The notes beneath the pieces are model-generated. The model worked only from the letters and a program-made list of their open reading frames with translations. It did not search any database and was not told the origin of the DNA. 64,000 nucleotides of DNA from Prunella strophiata (Eukaryota > Chordata > Aves > Passeriformes > Prunellidae), in contig JAZBQD010000001.1 of assembly GCA_036583965.1 (NCBI GenBank), forward strand, positions 16,297,892 to 16,361,891, given 5' to 3'. Positions 38,401 through 52,217 of the stretch are shown piece by piece; position 1 is the first letter of the stretch, and each line of letters opens with the position of its first letter. The translations under genes and the position numbers were made by a program.

Positions 38401-39885
38401 GGAACATCTGCTGGATTCAAGCCATTCTGCTCCAAGGGAGCTAAACTGTGCAAGTTTCACAGATTTTCCTCTTGCTGCTGGCTGCTCTAACAGAGCCTCA
38501 TGCTCAGTCCTGCCAAATGATGAGCTAAAGGTATTGCTGTCAGTGCTGAGTGGCACAGACCTGGTTTCTGCTGAGTCCCTGAGGGTTCACTGCCACCTCC
38601 TCTGCAGGGAAGCTTGTTCTCCAGTGGGTCAGACTGGGAACTTGGCCAGATCACACTGCAGATCACTCTAAATCCCTTCCCATGGAGCCCAACATCTTCT
38701 AAAAACCAGGCTGGCTTCCCTCTGGGTGCTGGAGAAGTCACACACACCAGGATGGTGTGAATCTACTGATCTCAGCAGCCAGAAGAATCCTCCTGCTCAA
38801 GAAGAGCTCAGATTGGCAGCAAACTAAATTAGGTGGTAAATTCAAAAATCAATTGAATTAGCAAATGAGAGGCCAAATAAATTTCTTAGCCTGGAATGTT
38901 CACACCAACATGTAGGTCCTGGCATTTCCACAGTGTTCAGAACTCCAGCTCCACAAAACCTGAAACCATCCAGGTTTGCTCTGCTCCTTTCAGTTATTTC
39001 AATTTATATTTGCAGTGTACCACAGACACTGTGACATCTGTCACTAAAGCAGAACAGTAAATACAGCATTTACTCCTATTAGATATTTCTAGCATGTACA
39101 GGGCTGTGTGAACAAGGAGTGCTAATTTGTGATCTAAACTGAAGTGAAACATATGTGGAAAAGCCCCAAATCCTTGACTGCATCTATGAAGGGGTCAAAA
39201 CAGAAAAGGAAAAATAAATATTCTGCCTGCTTCTCCTGAGAAGTGGCTGACACAGAATTGGTGACCCTCAGGTGGCTCTGCTGGGACATCACTTGTCCCA
39301 CAGGAGACACAAGGAATAGCCATGAATAATGAGTGTGTGTGTGTTCTCCCAGCAGTGTCTTCTGGGAAATGTTTACAGAAAGGGAAAATATTTATTAAGT
39401 ATTCAGATTAAAAATAGATGAATTGATAAAACCACAAATTATTTCCCTCACAGACTGGTGTAGGGATTTTCCCCTGTTTTGCACACACACTGTGGGTTGG
39501 TGCCTGAGCAGACAGTACCAGTGTGATTACTGTTACATATATTTTCCAAACACTCAGCAGTAATAACTCCTAAACTTTTGGTCATACTTTCCAGGAAAAT
39601 TAGGTCCTAAATATTGGATCATACTTTCTAAGAAAACCAGGGACAAAATGGGAGGTTGTCAGTAGCTACACTGGCTTCAGTGTTTTATTCCAGCAGTTTG
39701 AAACCCTTCCTTTGAACCCTACAAAAATGAAAGAGCACAGCTGACATTTTTATGAGAGTTACTTTTGGGGTCGGCCTACAGTACAATTTCTAAAGTAACA
39801 TTATGGAAAGACAAACTTTTAATAATTGTTTATAAAAAGTGAACTCTGTAAATATAAAAGTCAGGAGAAAATCTGTGAATACCCA

Positions 39886-39962
39886 AACCTGGCACTGTGG
39901 GGTTAATGGTTGGTCTTGATGATCTTAGAGGTCTTTTCCAACCTTAATGATCCTGTATTTTG
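39886..39962 (+). mobile_element. CR1 LINE 3' tip
   Basis: Sense CR1 end: gttaatggttggtcttgat, gatcttagaggtcttttcc, aaccttaatgatcctgta. Only about 75 bp remain, ending in a worn octamer. Confidence 0.85.
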
Positions 39963-40852
39963 ACACCAATTTTGACCACTGTCAGTGTGCCATTCATTTG
40001 GAGTGTAAATAAACCCCCACATCCTAAAGACCCTATTTGTACTCTATCCTTTTACAGCAGACTTTTAATTTGTGTGTGATCATTAATTTTTAAGTGTTCT
40101 CTAATGAAATACATCCTTGTCCAAAGTTAATAAATGGATTAATAGCTGGGATAATGAGAATTCTGGCAAGACAAGAAAATACCAGGAGGGGAAAAGAAGA
40201 ACGGGGGAACCTGACAAGTTAATGATCCATTAAAATAAATCCTGGGTCAGTCTGGATCCTGCATGGTCCATTACTGTATAATAAATTAAATTAATAGCCA
40301 TGAAAACCTAGGCTGAGGCAAGAGTGGTTTTGGTTAAACTCTGGGTAGACATTTGAGCTGTTTCTTACAGGTTTTCAATTGTCTCTTATTAAAAGGAAAC
40401 TTTTGAGTATTAAAAGAATTTAAGTACACAAATGAAAGCCAACCAGCAGCTGTTAAAGCAGTGGCTGGCTGGATATGTCACACCAGCAGCCACCTTTACA
40501 TGTTCAAGAACCACTACAATAAAGAAGTTAAGAAATGGAATTAGAAGTCTCATTATGCCATTGATTATGTTTAAAACAATAGCATAATACAGCTTGATCC
40601 ACAAAATATAATTATTTATTGGGAAAACAAGTGCTGGTGTTTGGGATAGAGAGAAAATCTGGGTACTCACTGATGTCCTCACTGGTGAAGGGCACAATGA
40701 GGATTGTGCACCCTAAATCCTAAATCAAATTCATCCACATCTAACCTGACAGGAACAGAGATACAATTGCACTGAGATCTCTTGTACTTGCATGCATCTT
40801 CAAATTCTCCTCTTTTCTCCAAAATTCCAAGTTCTGGAAATGGTTTCTGGGT
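39963..40852. other. Non-coding DNA between CR1 tips
   Basis: Nothing recognised beyond ordinary AT-rich unique sequence. Confidence 0.6.
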
Positions 40853-40861
40853 TCAGGACTC

Positions 40862-40912
40862 AGAATCACAGAATCACAGAATGAACTAGGTTGGAAAAGA
40901 CCTTTGAGATCA
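40862..40912 (-). mobile_element. 51-bp CR1 3' tip with target site duplication
   Basis: The antisense CR1 end (agaatcacagaatcacagaa followed by tgaactaggttggaaaagac and ctttgagatca) keeps two to three tail octamers and about 30 bp of body. It is bordered by a perfect 9-bp direct repeat TCAGGACTC (40853-40861 and 40913-40921), which marks both edges of the insertion. Confidence 0.9.
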
Positions 40913-40921
40913 TCAGGACTC

Positions 40922-41473
40922 TGAAAGGTCCTGAGCTGTCATCAGCAAACATCCACTACAGGTGTACTGCTGACACAGAAAAGTTTAATCAAAACTAGTT
41001 AATCAACACAATTTTTATTTTTTTTCAGCTCTAGATTGTTCTCATGGACATTTAGTTAACATCAATAAAGCCTTACTTGGTTAAACTCATTTTCTTCCCA
41101 CGACCACATTAAATTATTTATGTGTTCCCAAACCAGGGTGCTTTCCCTCTGCAGCAGATTAAAGCCTTACCCAGAAACAGTCTGTAAAAAGTCTCTGAAG
41201 AGAGATAACCAGCCTGACCTTGAATATGTGGAGCACATAGAAGTTTAACACAATGGATCTGTTACCCAGACATGGAGCAGGAGTGGAAGCCAGCAAAGGC
41301 TCCAGTAATGAGAACCTATTTTTAAACATCCAGCTTTTCATTTAGGAGATGCTGCTTGGCATGAACCTAAAAAGGTTCAGTTTGGAAGAGGGACCAGATG
41401 TATTCCAGATCTGTTATCCCAAAGTGGGCTGGGAATAGCAGGAATGGATGGGATAAGGTTTTAAGGACTTTGT
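40922..41473. other. Non-coding DNA
   Basis: No recognisable feature; AT-rich unique sequence between two CR1 tips. Confidence 0.6.
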
Positions 41474-41690
41474 CACAGAATCACAGAATGATGAGGTTGG
41501 AAGAGACCTCTAAGATCATCGAGTCCAACCCATGTCCTAACACCTCAACTCAGAATCCAGACTACAGCACCAAGTGCCATGTCCAGCCTTTTTTTAAACA
41601 CATCCAGAGATGGTGATTCCACCACCTCTCTGGGAAGAACAGGAGTCCTCAGGGAGTCTGAGGTGGCTACAGCAAGGAACCCTGGGCTGG
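41474..41690 (-). mobile_element. CR1 LINE 3' end fragment
   Basis: Antisense CR1 of about 215 bp: tcacagaatcacagaatgat, gaggttggaagagacctcta, agatcatcgagtccaaccca, then gatggtgattccaccacctc. The reverse strand retains the conserved 3'-region peptide-like reading VESPSLDVFKKRLDMALGA. It is a good diagnostic match to avian CR1. The 5' edge is approximate. Confidence 0.93.
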
Positions 41691-44600
41691 AGATTGGTAC
41701 CAAAAAAGAGATTGCAGGAGGGGAGGGCTGCAAGTGAAGACAACAGAGAAAACAGATTTGGTCAGAGAGAGGGGGAAAAAATCATGGTCAGGTCTCACAC
41801 CCATGGAACTGCCCAGGAAATGGTCAAGGAGCTGGTGAAGCTGGGGGACAGGACTGGCCTGCAGGACATCCAGTGTCCTCAGGGTGGTTTTCCCCTCCTG
41901 GTCTGTGTGTGTGTGGCTGTGGGGAGCCACCAAGAGTGGCTGAAAGGCTCGTTCAGCCCTCAGCAAGGAAGGTTTGGCTCTGGGCCACGTGGTTGGGTTT
42001 GTAGGAAAGCAAAAGAAGCTCCCCTGGAAGGAAGACCTGAGACAGCTCAAGCTGAAATTCAGAGCCAAGCCCCAAAATGCATGGCCTGAATGCAGGAGAA
42101 TTCTGCTCCCAGCTAATTTTTAAAGCACATAATTAGGGGGGATATGAATTAAATTCTAATTTTTACAGCTTTTTGTGAAAAAAATATTATTTATTACTTA
42201 TATGGTCAATTATGAGTCACATCTGCTGGTTGATTGAGGATCAGAATGAAAATTCCCTCTCTACTCCACAAATCTTATGTCACCCCTGCATTGGATTGGA
42301 GGTGGCAGAGATCTGAGTAGAAAAAGTCTAATTCTGCCTCACAGTGTACCAGGAGACACATCCAGGCTGCTGCAGGCTTCTGCAGGTACAGGACCCAAAC
42401 CTAGAGGAAATGGGATGGGGTTTTCTGCACTGGAATGTTCTTGGGATTTGATGTTGAGACCACAATCTCAAGTGATTCAACCAAAATACAATTCCAAGGA
42501 AAACAAAGTGCTTAATTTTTAGTCTTGAAATAAAATTTGTCAGATTGATAAAATACATTCTGATTAAAAAAAAAAAAAAATCCCTAATTCAAGGTTGAAA
42601 TGATGTGAAATTCCAGTATTTAATAATCAGCATATATAATCAGCATGCTTAACAGCAGTAGGAAGGATAATAAGTTTACCATTTTGATGAATGAACAAAA
42701 TTATTACCAGTGACACATAACACCCAAAATTTTGTATGATGCCTCCTGCTGTTTCTCCTCATAAAGAAATGACAAAGCTGTTTTTAGCCTAATTATGAAA
42801 ATAAAATATTGGTTTTATAGAGATATATGTATATAATAACTTTGTATTCAAACATTGCCTATTAAAAATAAATAAATAAAGGTACATTTTAAGATATATG
42901 TAAATACTTTAATATAATGATAGGTTTAATATCACTTTCATTACTTTCCATTAACCTCTCCTCAACATGACCAGTGTATAATTATTCTTTTTCATTGTCC
43001 TGCTCTTAAGAAAATCCAAGCCCTTCCCAAACCAGAATATTTCTGGAAAAGATGCTGCAGCAATAGGAATAGTGACAGAATTTATATTAACATTTCTACA
43101 TGTGCAAGAATTCACTTGGGGGTTTCATACTCATGAAGGAAGTTGATAAAGGAGAATTTATGAAAAAAAATACACTTTTTTAAACAAAGTGTGTGCTGAA
43201 ATTGCACAATAGTTGCATTGATATGAGCCTGCATGTGCATACAGGGTTTGCACTGCTGAAGTGTTGGAAATGTCTCCAGAGTGCAAGACCATTATGTAGT
43301 CAAGCTGGGCTGCCAAAACTCTGTTTCACAATGACTTACCAAATTCTGGGGGCCTAAGAGACAAAATCCAAAGCAAATTCAGATTTTCCCTGAACTGAAA
43401 CTTGCTACAAACAAAGTGGGGTTACAAGTATTGGCAGGAACCACCAGGCAATGCAAAGCTTAAACTAATGAGGAGATTGTAGCACGATAAAATGTCTGAT
43501 CATATCTCCTGAATCTTACCCCAGGGGCTGTTTCCAGGACAAATCCTGCAACATCTCCTCAGGTTTTTGGTGCAATTGCCCCTAATGTGCAGTGTGGTCT
43601 ATTCCTGCTATGTTACAAAAATTTGGTTGACTCTTTGTCAAAAGGAAATCTCATTTCTTCCCTTGTGCAGCAGAATGTGTTTAAGCACAGGGAGAATGAG
43701 CAGGGCTGCAGTAATTTTCCATTGGTGCTGGAAGTTTTGTGCCCTGCTGAGCCCACCAGTGCTCTCACTGGCACCTGGGCAGCCTCACCCACCTCACAGC
43801 ACCCAAATCCTGCAGGAGGGTGTGGAAGGACACAGAAACAGCCTTCCCCCATAAACCACTCAGCTGTTGGAGCCTGGGAGCAGGCAGCTCACCTTGGCCC
43901 CAAGATCCACTCTTTATATCCCCTGAGTTCCATGAAATAAGAATGCTCATTGTGTAAAATAGTGTTAAACCCCATTTCTTTCCAACTACAGTTACATGAA
44001 AGATGAAAGGAAGGACTGCCAGCTCTTAGATAATTACTCAGTTATGAGCCTTCTGCCCCTTTTTAAACAGGAATTTAGTTATTATCAAAGGTCAGCTTTC
44101 AGGCTTTCCACTGAGAAGTTTATAAAATGCCCATAAAGCCAAATTCTAGCTTGTGCTAAGTCTATGTTAGGCAAATTTTATAAGAAACATTTTGAACAGT
44201 GCTGTACTGCTGGGTCCCAGATGATTTTCTTCTGGGACTAACGTAAAAAAAAAAATTATTGCCTCTTAAAAATCCTTTTAGGACAGGTCATTCTTGCTGG
44301 TATTTAGGCCTTTTATTGAGAGAAGATTAATATAAATAATTTATTAAATGTGAGTTATGACTTTTTTCATCATATCACCCTTCTTTTATTAGAAAAGCCC
44401 CACAATAACCTGTAGGAAAATGTGTAAGTGCATTGCTGTATGACATGGTGAGGAATACCTCCAAACAAAAGATTATTACACCAGCAGAAACATCATCAGA
44501 TTGGAACTTTGAGGCCAAAAGACACAGAATGAGTATTTACTTTAATGATATTTGGGTGCCTAAGCTCCCAAGCTGGCTTTAAAAACCTGAGGCCAGAAAG

Positions 44601-46433
44601 CTGCAGAGAGATCAGACAAGTCAAAGGCTTGTAACAAGGAGAGGTTGGGCAGCCTGCTCTGATCTGAGTTTCTCTGAAGTCTGCTGCTCAAGTTCAGTTC
44701 CAATGTTTTGTTTTGGTCCATTTACAGCCTTTTTTTTTTATTTATTGAATTATCCCTCACAGTCAATATGTTGCAAATTGCACATGTTTTGCAGCCCTCT
44801 GGTCCATACAAGTCCTGTGTGTGTTGTTGTGTTGCTGTGGGTGTTGCTATGATGCAGCAACAATTTTTAAATTATTTTTTTCTTGAGACATCCACTCAGT
44901 GAAATACAACCCAAATTGAAATTAGTCTGAAATATGGCAATGCAGGCAGTATCCAGAGGGATAAATAACTGCTGTTCCCTAGGAACTGGATAACCCTGTC
45001 TCTGCTGGAACAGCAGTGTAAACATCCTAAACTGGGAATTAATGAGGGGGTATGCATCCAGAGCAGTACATGTGACAACAATCAGGAGCAGCAGGGCTCA
45101 CAGGAGCTCTGCAAATGGAACAAGAAAAGGGCAGTGGGCAGAACAAAGTGCTGGAAGAACACCCAGCTGCAGTGCCAAAGCCCTGGAAGCACAGCAGACA
45201 CGAGCAGGGTCGTGTGGGGAGGAGAAACAGGAAAACCCATGGCATAGCCTGTGGATACACAGTGTGCTGAGGAAGGCATTTTAAGCATACTTTCCATGCA
45301 AGGAGTACTTTTTGAAAATATTCTGCATACTTGCAGATGTGGAGTGAAAATTCCCAGCCCTCTGACCATGGAGTGCCCACAAGCACAGAGAGACTTTGGG
45401 GACCCTGGACCTGGCTGCTGCTCTGCTGACTGTGTCCTTCCTGGGCACCTCATTTTAAAAACCCAGTCTGTAATTATCCCCCATCCTCTTTCCTTCAAGC
45501 AGTGTAAATTCTGGCTGTATGGTTGAGAAGTATTATTTCACTTTTTTATACAGCATTTTCCATGTTCCAGGAGACATTGATTTGGCTTGAAAGGGCTGCA
45601 GTGAAGGGGGTGGGTGATTCTAATTCTTTGCAAAATGCTGGAAAACTGGAGAATTGTCCCCAGAGAGCATCCAAGCCAGAATGAGGACTCAGGGCTGCAG
45701 GTAGCATCCTTTGTTCAGCCAGGAAAACCAGCTCTTGGATTGGGCAGGAGACAGGGAAGGAGAGGAAAGCAGAGGGACCAAAATATTTTTCTAGATACAG
45801 CAATTTAAGGATAATTCTTCAGAGCTCTGATTTCTTTTTTCCTCTCATTATGACTCACACAAGTAAATTACATGGTGAATTCTGCTACTATGCAGTTATG
45901 GGACTGTTTAGTGTGTCTGGTTAAAGAAAATAAATCATAAATGTGTTTTGAACCTGAAAAACCTCTGTAAGCTATCGAGTTCACAAAGCTACCCCTTTAT
46001 GTAAGTGGGGTCTGCCCACAACTTGATGAATGCATTGCCAGATTGAACAGGAAAAAAATCTTTAGTGTGGCAAAAGCTATGAAGGTTCATATGATTTGAA
46101 TTAAATTCAGATAATAACAATTCTTGGCTTGGTGGTGTTTGGAAAGAGAGTTTGAAACTCTCCTCAGAGACATTTCTTAGTTTAACTTTAAATAAGAGCT
46201 ATGACTGAGTCCTTTCAGAGGAAGAAAAAGAGTTTAAATCCTTTGCTAGAGCCTCTTGCCCCTTTCAAAGTCTATTTCCTTTTAAAAATTATATTTAGAG
46301 ATGATAGGAGAGGTGAGAGCCAGCAAGACACACATCTGCACAGAAATGATCATTTCTCTGTGTATCACACTCTATAAATACACACATTATAAATGAAGAT
46401 CTGGTTCTCAGTGTGTCTGTGGACAAGGCACTT
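41691..46433. other. Non-coding DNA
   Basis: No recognised gene. The 159-codon forward frame at 41610-42089 starts inside the CR1 copy and shows no domain. A run of 14 A is near 42563. The stretch 42600-43000 is very AT-rich. Confidence 0.55.
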
Positions 46434-46500
46434 CACAGAATCACAGAATATTCTGAGCTGGGAGGGACCCTCCAGGATCCCCTCTGGAGTGAAGGATCCA
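46434..46500 (-). mobile_element. CR1 LINE 3' tip
   Basis: Antisense CR1 end: cttcacagaatcacagaatattctgagctgggagggaccc (read in two blocks), then ctccaggatcc. About 65 bp; no target duplication seen. Confidence 0.8.
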
Positions 46501-48928
46501 TAAATTGTCTTATTTAAAAGCCATTTGATGGTAGCAAGTTCCTGAGCACAGGTAAAGGCACTGTACTACTGAAACTGGGCATTTGCTCTTGTCCCAGGTC
46601 ATAAAAATCTTTATAAATCCACAGCAAACACTAAAATCTGATTTGGAGCAGTATCACTTCTCAGTCAGCCCATGTGAACACATTTCATTGCAGTGGTAGC
46701 AACACAAATATTTTTCCATAATTAAGGCCTGGCAGCTGAGAAAAGCACAGAGGGAAGGAAGAGCCAAACCAATGTGATGCTATAAACACACTCCCACCAC
46801 TGCAGCATCACTTAGAACAGCCCCCAGAAATTGTAATTTATGTTGGCAACAGCAACTTCAGCAAGAGCAGAGATCAGAGATGTGCCATGAGCTCAATCAC
46901 CCCTCCCACCACTGATATTCCTTTTTTTCTCCACATTCAAAGCTGATCTATCCAGGGATTTCCAGGTAAGGAAAACCTTCCTCCCTCCAGTGTGACATCC
47001 TCAAAGCTGTTTTGTGGTACAGGCAAGGAATTAAAATGCACCACTGGCACCAGAGTGCTCTCAGATCACAATGCCCATTGTAGCTACAAAGGGTTTAGTA
47101 ACAGTAAGGAAAACAAATAACTCACAATGGAGGACATTGTTTGTCCACAATCACATGGTTTTCCTGGTTTACAGGCATGGAAATGCATAGTTTCCCTTGC
47201 TATGCTGCACCAGGCATTGCCAAAAATAATTTACAAGGAAGTAAATTCAAACAAGCCATGAATAAGAGAATAATTCCTTTCAAAACAAAGGCAATTGTGT
47301 TACAATTTATAAATGGGGAGGGGGGGGGGATATTTCTTATCCCAGTGTTAAACAAACAGCTTCCACTGCTGGTGTTTGAAATTGCCTCAGTTAAAAACCC
47401 AGAACCATCCTCTCAAATCTCTGCCATATTTTTTCCTCCTCAAGCCCCAAATGGTGCAGATGTGTTTCAGCAGCTGTCCTTGCCTCCTCTGCATTGCAGC
47501 TGTAATGGATGAGGATGTGTATGAGTGCCCTATCATCAACCCATTAAAGATTGCCTTCCAGGTTACTGAAATGTGCTCAAAACCCCTGTCCTGCCCTGAA
47601 TACCTGGGTGCAGCACCACCCAGCAGTGGGTTTCCTCTCCAGGAGATGTTTTCTGATGTGTTATCCAAACATTTTGTGACATGGCTGATCAGATTACCTG
47701 CTGGAAAGAAACCAGTTCCACACTGGCCTTGTCAGGAGGCAGAATCTGCTCCCTTTATCCAGTGGGTTTGCTTCTCATGTTGTTTCCTAAAACTACCATT
47801 TGGTTGGTGATCCATCTTGCACTGCTCAGCCAAAGCTTGTGGGGGAGGAAAGGAGAAATAAGGGGCACGTGCCAATGTGCTGGAGGTAATAAGGGACATG
47901 TGCAAGCAAAATGTGTTTGAGTGATGCTGAAACCAAACTCAGTGTGGATATGGGACTAATTCTTCCTCCAGATGCATTCAGGCTTTAGTCAGAATGACCA
48001 GAAACCAGCACAAGGGAAGTGGCAACAGGGCCCACTGATGGTTTCCCAAAATACCTGAAGGTGTCTTATTTCTCCTAAAAATGAAACCTTTGTCCCAGGT
48101 ATTACACACTGGGGTCTGATTCAATTACAAGTTCCTTTACAAGGCAGATTCTTTGTGATTTATCTATTGCCCTGCAGAGCCTGTGACAAAAGTGGTGTGT
48201 AAGCAACCCTGCTGCCACTCTGATAAGCTCACTCACACCCCTAATATTGCCTTTTTTCTGATTTTCTGACTCCAATTAAATGCCCTCTTTGTGTAAATAA
48301 GCTGATATTTATAAGCCTTACTAGAGCAAGGAGATTAACTTTATTCCCACTAAGGTTTAAACATGTGTGATGCTCAACAGGAATAGATTCAATAGATTCA
48401 CCTGCTTCAGTCTGTTCTGCTGAAGTGCAGCTGCCAAAGGACACAAGGGAGAAAAGGCACTTTTTTTTGCCTCAGTGGTCATTCTTTTGTTATTGTCCAG
48501 AAAATATTTTTCTTGGGAAATATCTCAGACACACATTACCAGACCCTGACTGAGTCTATTCTATTGTCCCAGAAGAAATGAAAATACAATGAATTCTAGA
48601 TAATGGCATTCAAGATTAAGAGAAGGTAGCTTAAGGAGTGCTTATACAAAAATAAAAAAAACCTAAATCCCAAACACTAAAATTAATTTAAAAAAAAAAA
48701 AAAAAAGCAACACACTGGCCTGAAATTTATCCCAATCTGTGAATGAGATTCTGCAATTTCTATCATCTTTGCTAAAACAGCTGTGCAAGGTGTCTGGAGT
48801 CTGCACTGAGAAACTCTTACAGCATTTCCAATGGGAACAAAACTTCTGGTTTTGTAGCCCAGGACAGCATGACAAGAGATCAGACCAAGCAAAAGATAAA
48901 AAAGGGATGTAAAGTGTATTTGTTCATA
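46501..48928. other. Non-coding DNA
   Basis: No gene recognised. Overlapping forward frames at 47141-47512 and 47376-47810 (123 and 144 codons) have no domain or splice support. A run of 17 A is near 48690. Confidence 0.55.
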
Positions 48929-48976
48929 ACAGAATCATGGAATATTCTGAGTTGGACAGATGGTGCTTCCAGTCAA
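48929..48976 (-). mobile_element. CR1 LINE 3' tip (short)
   Basis: Antisense CR1-like end: acagaatcatggaatattct followed by gagttggacagatggtgctt. About 48 bp, similar to the copy at 46434-46500. Confidence 0.65.
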
Positions 48977-51900
48977 AAGAATTTTTCCTGCTTGTATTAT
49001 CCTACCATAACCCTTGATTCCAACAATAATATCCATAATTTTGCACTGAAAAGTTAATTTTACAGAGTTAAAATGGCAAATATATCACCTATTATTATAT
49101 TCTCTCTTTTGTGTATTTTTACATTTCCTATAAATGAACAGAACATTTCTCTGTGTATGAAATAGATCACAAAGCTCTGTTTAAAGATTTTTCCAACTAT
49201 TTGTGAAATTCATCACTTAAAATATTACAATGGGCTGATACTGATAAACAGTATCACTTGTTTAGTTTTGTCTCCAATGAGGATTTGGCATTTTGGAACA
49301 TCCTATTTTTAGTCAAACAGCTATTGAAAACTTGTATAACTCATCCAATAAGTTCCTGTTTGTCCAAAAAATGTGACTTGCTACAGAGCATTTCTGTAAT
49401 TTTGTATTACTACCTAGGAGATAAAATGATTAAAAAAAAAAAAAAGTTCATTTGGATCTCTGAAAATATACTGAGAAACAGGCTCTGTTTTCTATGGTCA
49501 GATTCTCCTCTATCACAACATCTTTCAAGGAAACCTTATAAAATTCAATTTAAAATATTTTAATTTATACAAACCCCAAATTACCATTTTGATAAGTGTG
49601 TTACTAAAACTACAGATTACATCAGAAGAGATTTGGTAGTTATTTCCTACTCAAATATATTATTTCCTATTCAAAATCTGTATATTTTGCCTGGAATTAG
49701 ATTTTTTTTTTTCCCCCTTTCCTATTTATAATTACACATACATAAGGTTCCCTTGTTTTAGTAACAGGAGCAATTTCCAGTAGTCCTGATGGTGCATAAT
49801 GATGGGAAAAAGGCAAATTAGGGCAGAGTTTAAAGGTTTTATTGTCTTTGATTTGCACATGCTGCTCCTGTTGAGGTGGCTGCCAGGGGGCTTTGCAGGA
49901 ATATCTGCACCAGAGCAGAGCCTGCAGCTGTGAACCTGTAGATTGGTCTCATTTATCATCCAGAGAAAGGAAAATGAGACCTAATTGAATATCTCATGGC
50001 AAAAATGCTACTGAAGTTTTCACAGTGTATATGTGAGCAATCATTAGCTATTCCCACCTGCCACTGCTTCACTGAGAACATTTGAATTTCTTCAGGAGCT
50101 CTCCCCAGCTCAGGGCTGAGCACTAGAGGATGGGTCTGGTTTGGAGAGCAGATCACCAGCACCACCCTGGGGCTCCAAAGACAGAACTGCCTCCCCAGGA
50201 GATTGCTGCTGCCCCTGAGCCCTTCTCAGGGAATTTTGGTGGCTGCATCATCTATCACAAACAGAGAAAAATTGAAATCAGTGATTCCCCTTGTAAGTTC
50301 AAAAGCAATACATGTTTGTTTTTTTTTTTTAATCTGAGCCCAGGCTCCTGCTGACACAGAGGGGTGAAGGGCATGGGATGTACCAAGACTGTTGTTGTGA
50401 TGAAGCAAGAAGGGCAGCAAATCTCTCTGCCATCTCTATCAAGATGAGCTCCTTTAAGAGCTTTAGTGAGGTAGGTACTACAAGCACAGCCTGAGGACAT
50501 AAAAACAACTTAACTAACTAGAGAAGAAATGTCCTAGATGACTGACTTGATTGTCCTAAGATGTACTTTAATAAATCAAGCTTTATAAAGCAAATCTCTC
50601 TGTGTGCTGGGGAAGCTTGCAGGGTTGGGCAGTCAGAAACTGTTTTCTTCTGCACAAACCACAAGCAAATGTTAACTGGAGAGCCTGAATGAAGCACAAT
50701 TATTTGGTTGAGGGGCAGGGAGCAGCCCCAGCACAGCTCCAACAGCTCCAGTGCTTGTCTGGGGTTTTTCCACTTGCTTTTATCCTCTTCTCTTGCCTTT
50801 CTCCCAGCAGCAAAAAGATGCTCTGCTGCCTCCTGAGAGTGTGAAATCCCTGCCCTGAGCAGAGTCCCTGGTGTTGACAGCTCCTCCCCTCTGCATAATT
50901 TCTGCTGGCTGGGGCTTGAGCATGGTTGTACAATTGGGCAGGCAGAGAGAAAATTCCTTTTCTTCACTGACTCTGAGTGGGGGTACCACGCTTCAGCCTC
51001 TAAGTGAAATCACAAAAAAGCTTTTTTTTGTTGATGTATCTGTTTCAGAATGCCAATCCTATAGAAAGAAACCATCATTTTAAGTGACTTAAAAATTGTT
51101 TTAAAGACAGAACAAAAACTTGCTTTAAAACAAGTTTTAAACTAAAGCTAGAGACTTCATAATATTTTTTTTTTTATAAACAAGCACATATTTAGAGATT
51201 ATAGAGTGAAAATTAAGGAATAACATTCTTTTTGCAGCACTAAGAATAGGCAGGTTTGGGAAAATTACATCCTGCACTGCATTTAGCTTAACTCTAAGTA
51301 ATAATCAAGGCAAGATAATGGATATCTGCCTTATTTTATCTAACCCAGACATATCTCACTTCAAGCTCTGAAGAATGTTAAAAACACATGAAGTAAAAAA
51401 ATTACTGAAATGGCTAATTAAGTTTTACCAAAGAACACATCTGCAAGTATACATGCACTGGCAGCTCTTCCATCAGGAGCTGGTCTTACTACAAAAAGTG
51501 GAAACCAGCCCTTGTGGGGAAAATCAGGCAGTTACTTCAAGAAGGAAATATTTGTACATTATTAAAGGACTGATTTTTCAAGAACCTGACATTCATTAAT
51601 GAAGATGGAAATCATGCCCATATTCACCCATCTGTTTGATGAAGGCTCTGCTGAATATTTCAGGATGGAGAAATTGGCTTCTTTCAACACCATTAGAGAG
51701 ACTTAGTCGAAAGCAGGTGCTACAGAAAATTATTTTAGTGGATTACTATCCCCCATTTTCCACTTAGATTAAAATAATTTAGCATGGAAGAAATGCATCT
51801 TGCAGTTCACCCTGTGGAATGGCAGTGCCACAGAAAGGGTTCATGGAGGCTGAAATCCAGGCTTCCTCTTTTCCCCCTCACTTCTGAGTGAGCTTTGACA

Positions 51901-52217
51901 AATCAGTTCTGCCTGTACCAACAAACCCCTGGGCTCAGTGGGTCCTGCAGACACGATTTTGGTCTGGAAGGGCTTTGCCATGAGGTAATAACAGATTTTG
52001 AGTTCTGTGTTCTCATCATTATTACTGCTGTCATTATCTGCACCTTTTCCATGGGATGGGACCAGCCATCCAGACTGCAAGGCAAGATTTCTATTTGCCA
52101 TCTCTATGGCAGCTTGTCATCTTTTCAGTGGGCAGTTTTTCCTTATCTCTCCCACAACCAATCCTCTCTCAGGGGGGACATCTGCTGATAACAGACCACT
52201 GAATGTCACTGACTGAC
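48977..52217. other. Non-coding DNA
   Basis: AT-rich unique sequence. Homopolymer runs occur near 49433 (A), 49691 (T then C), 50323 (T) and 51166 (T). No gene or transposon recognised. Confidence 0.6.

Larger units (their letters stand above)
34317..39885. other. Non-coding DNA
   Basis: AT-rich sequence without a recognised gene. It includes a T18 run at 34360-34377, the microexon-like segment at 35096-35119 and the (AAAAT)n repeat. About 36230-36560 is notably A/T-rich with TAAT-type words and no transposon signature. Confidence 0.55.

Noticed and set aside
41610..42089. 159-codon forward frame
   Set aside because: It begins inside an antisense CR1 copy and then runs through unique sequence with no domain; chance frame.
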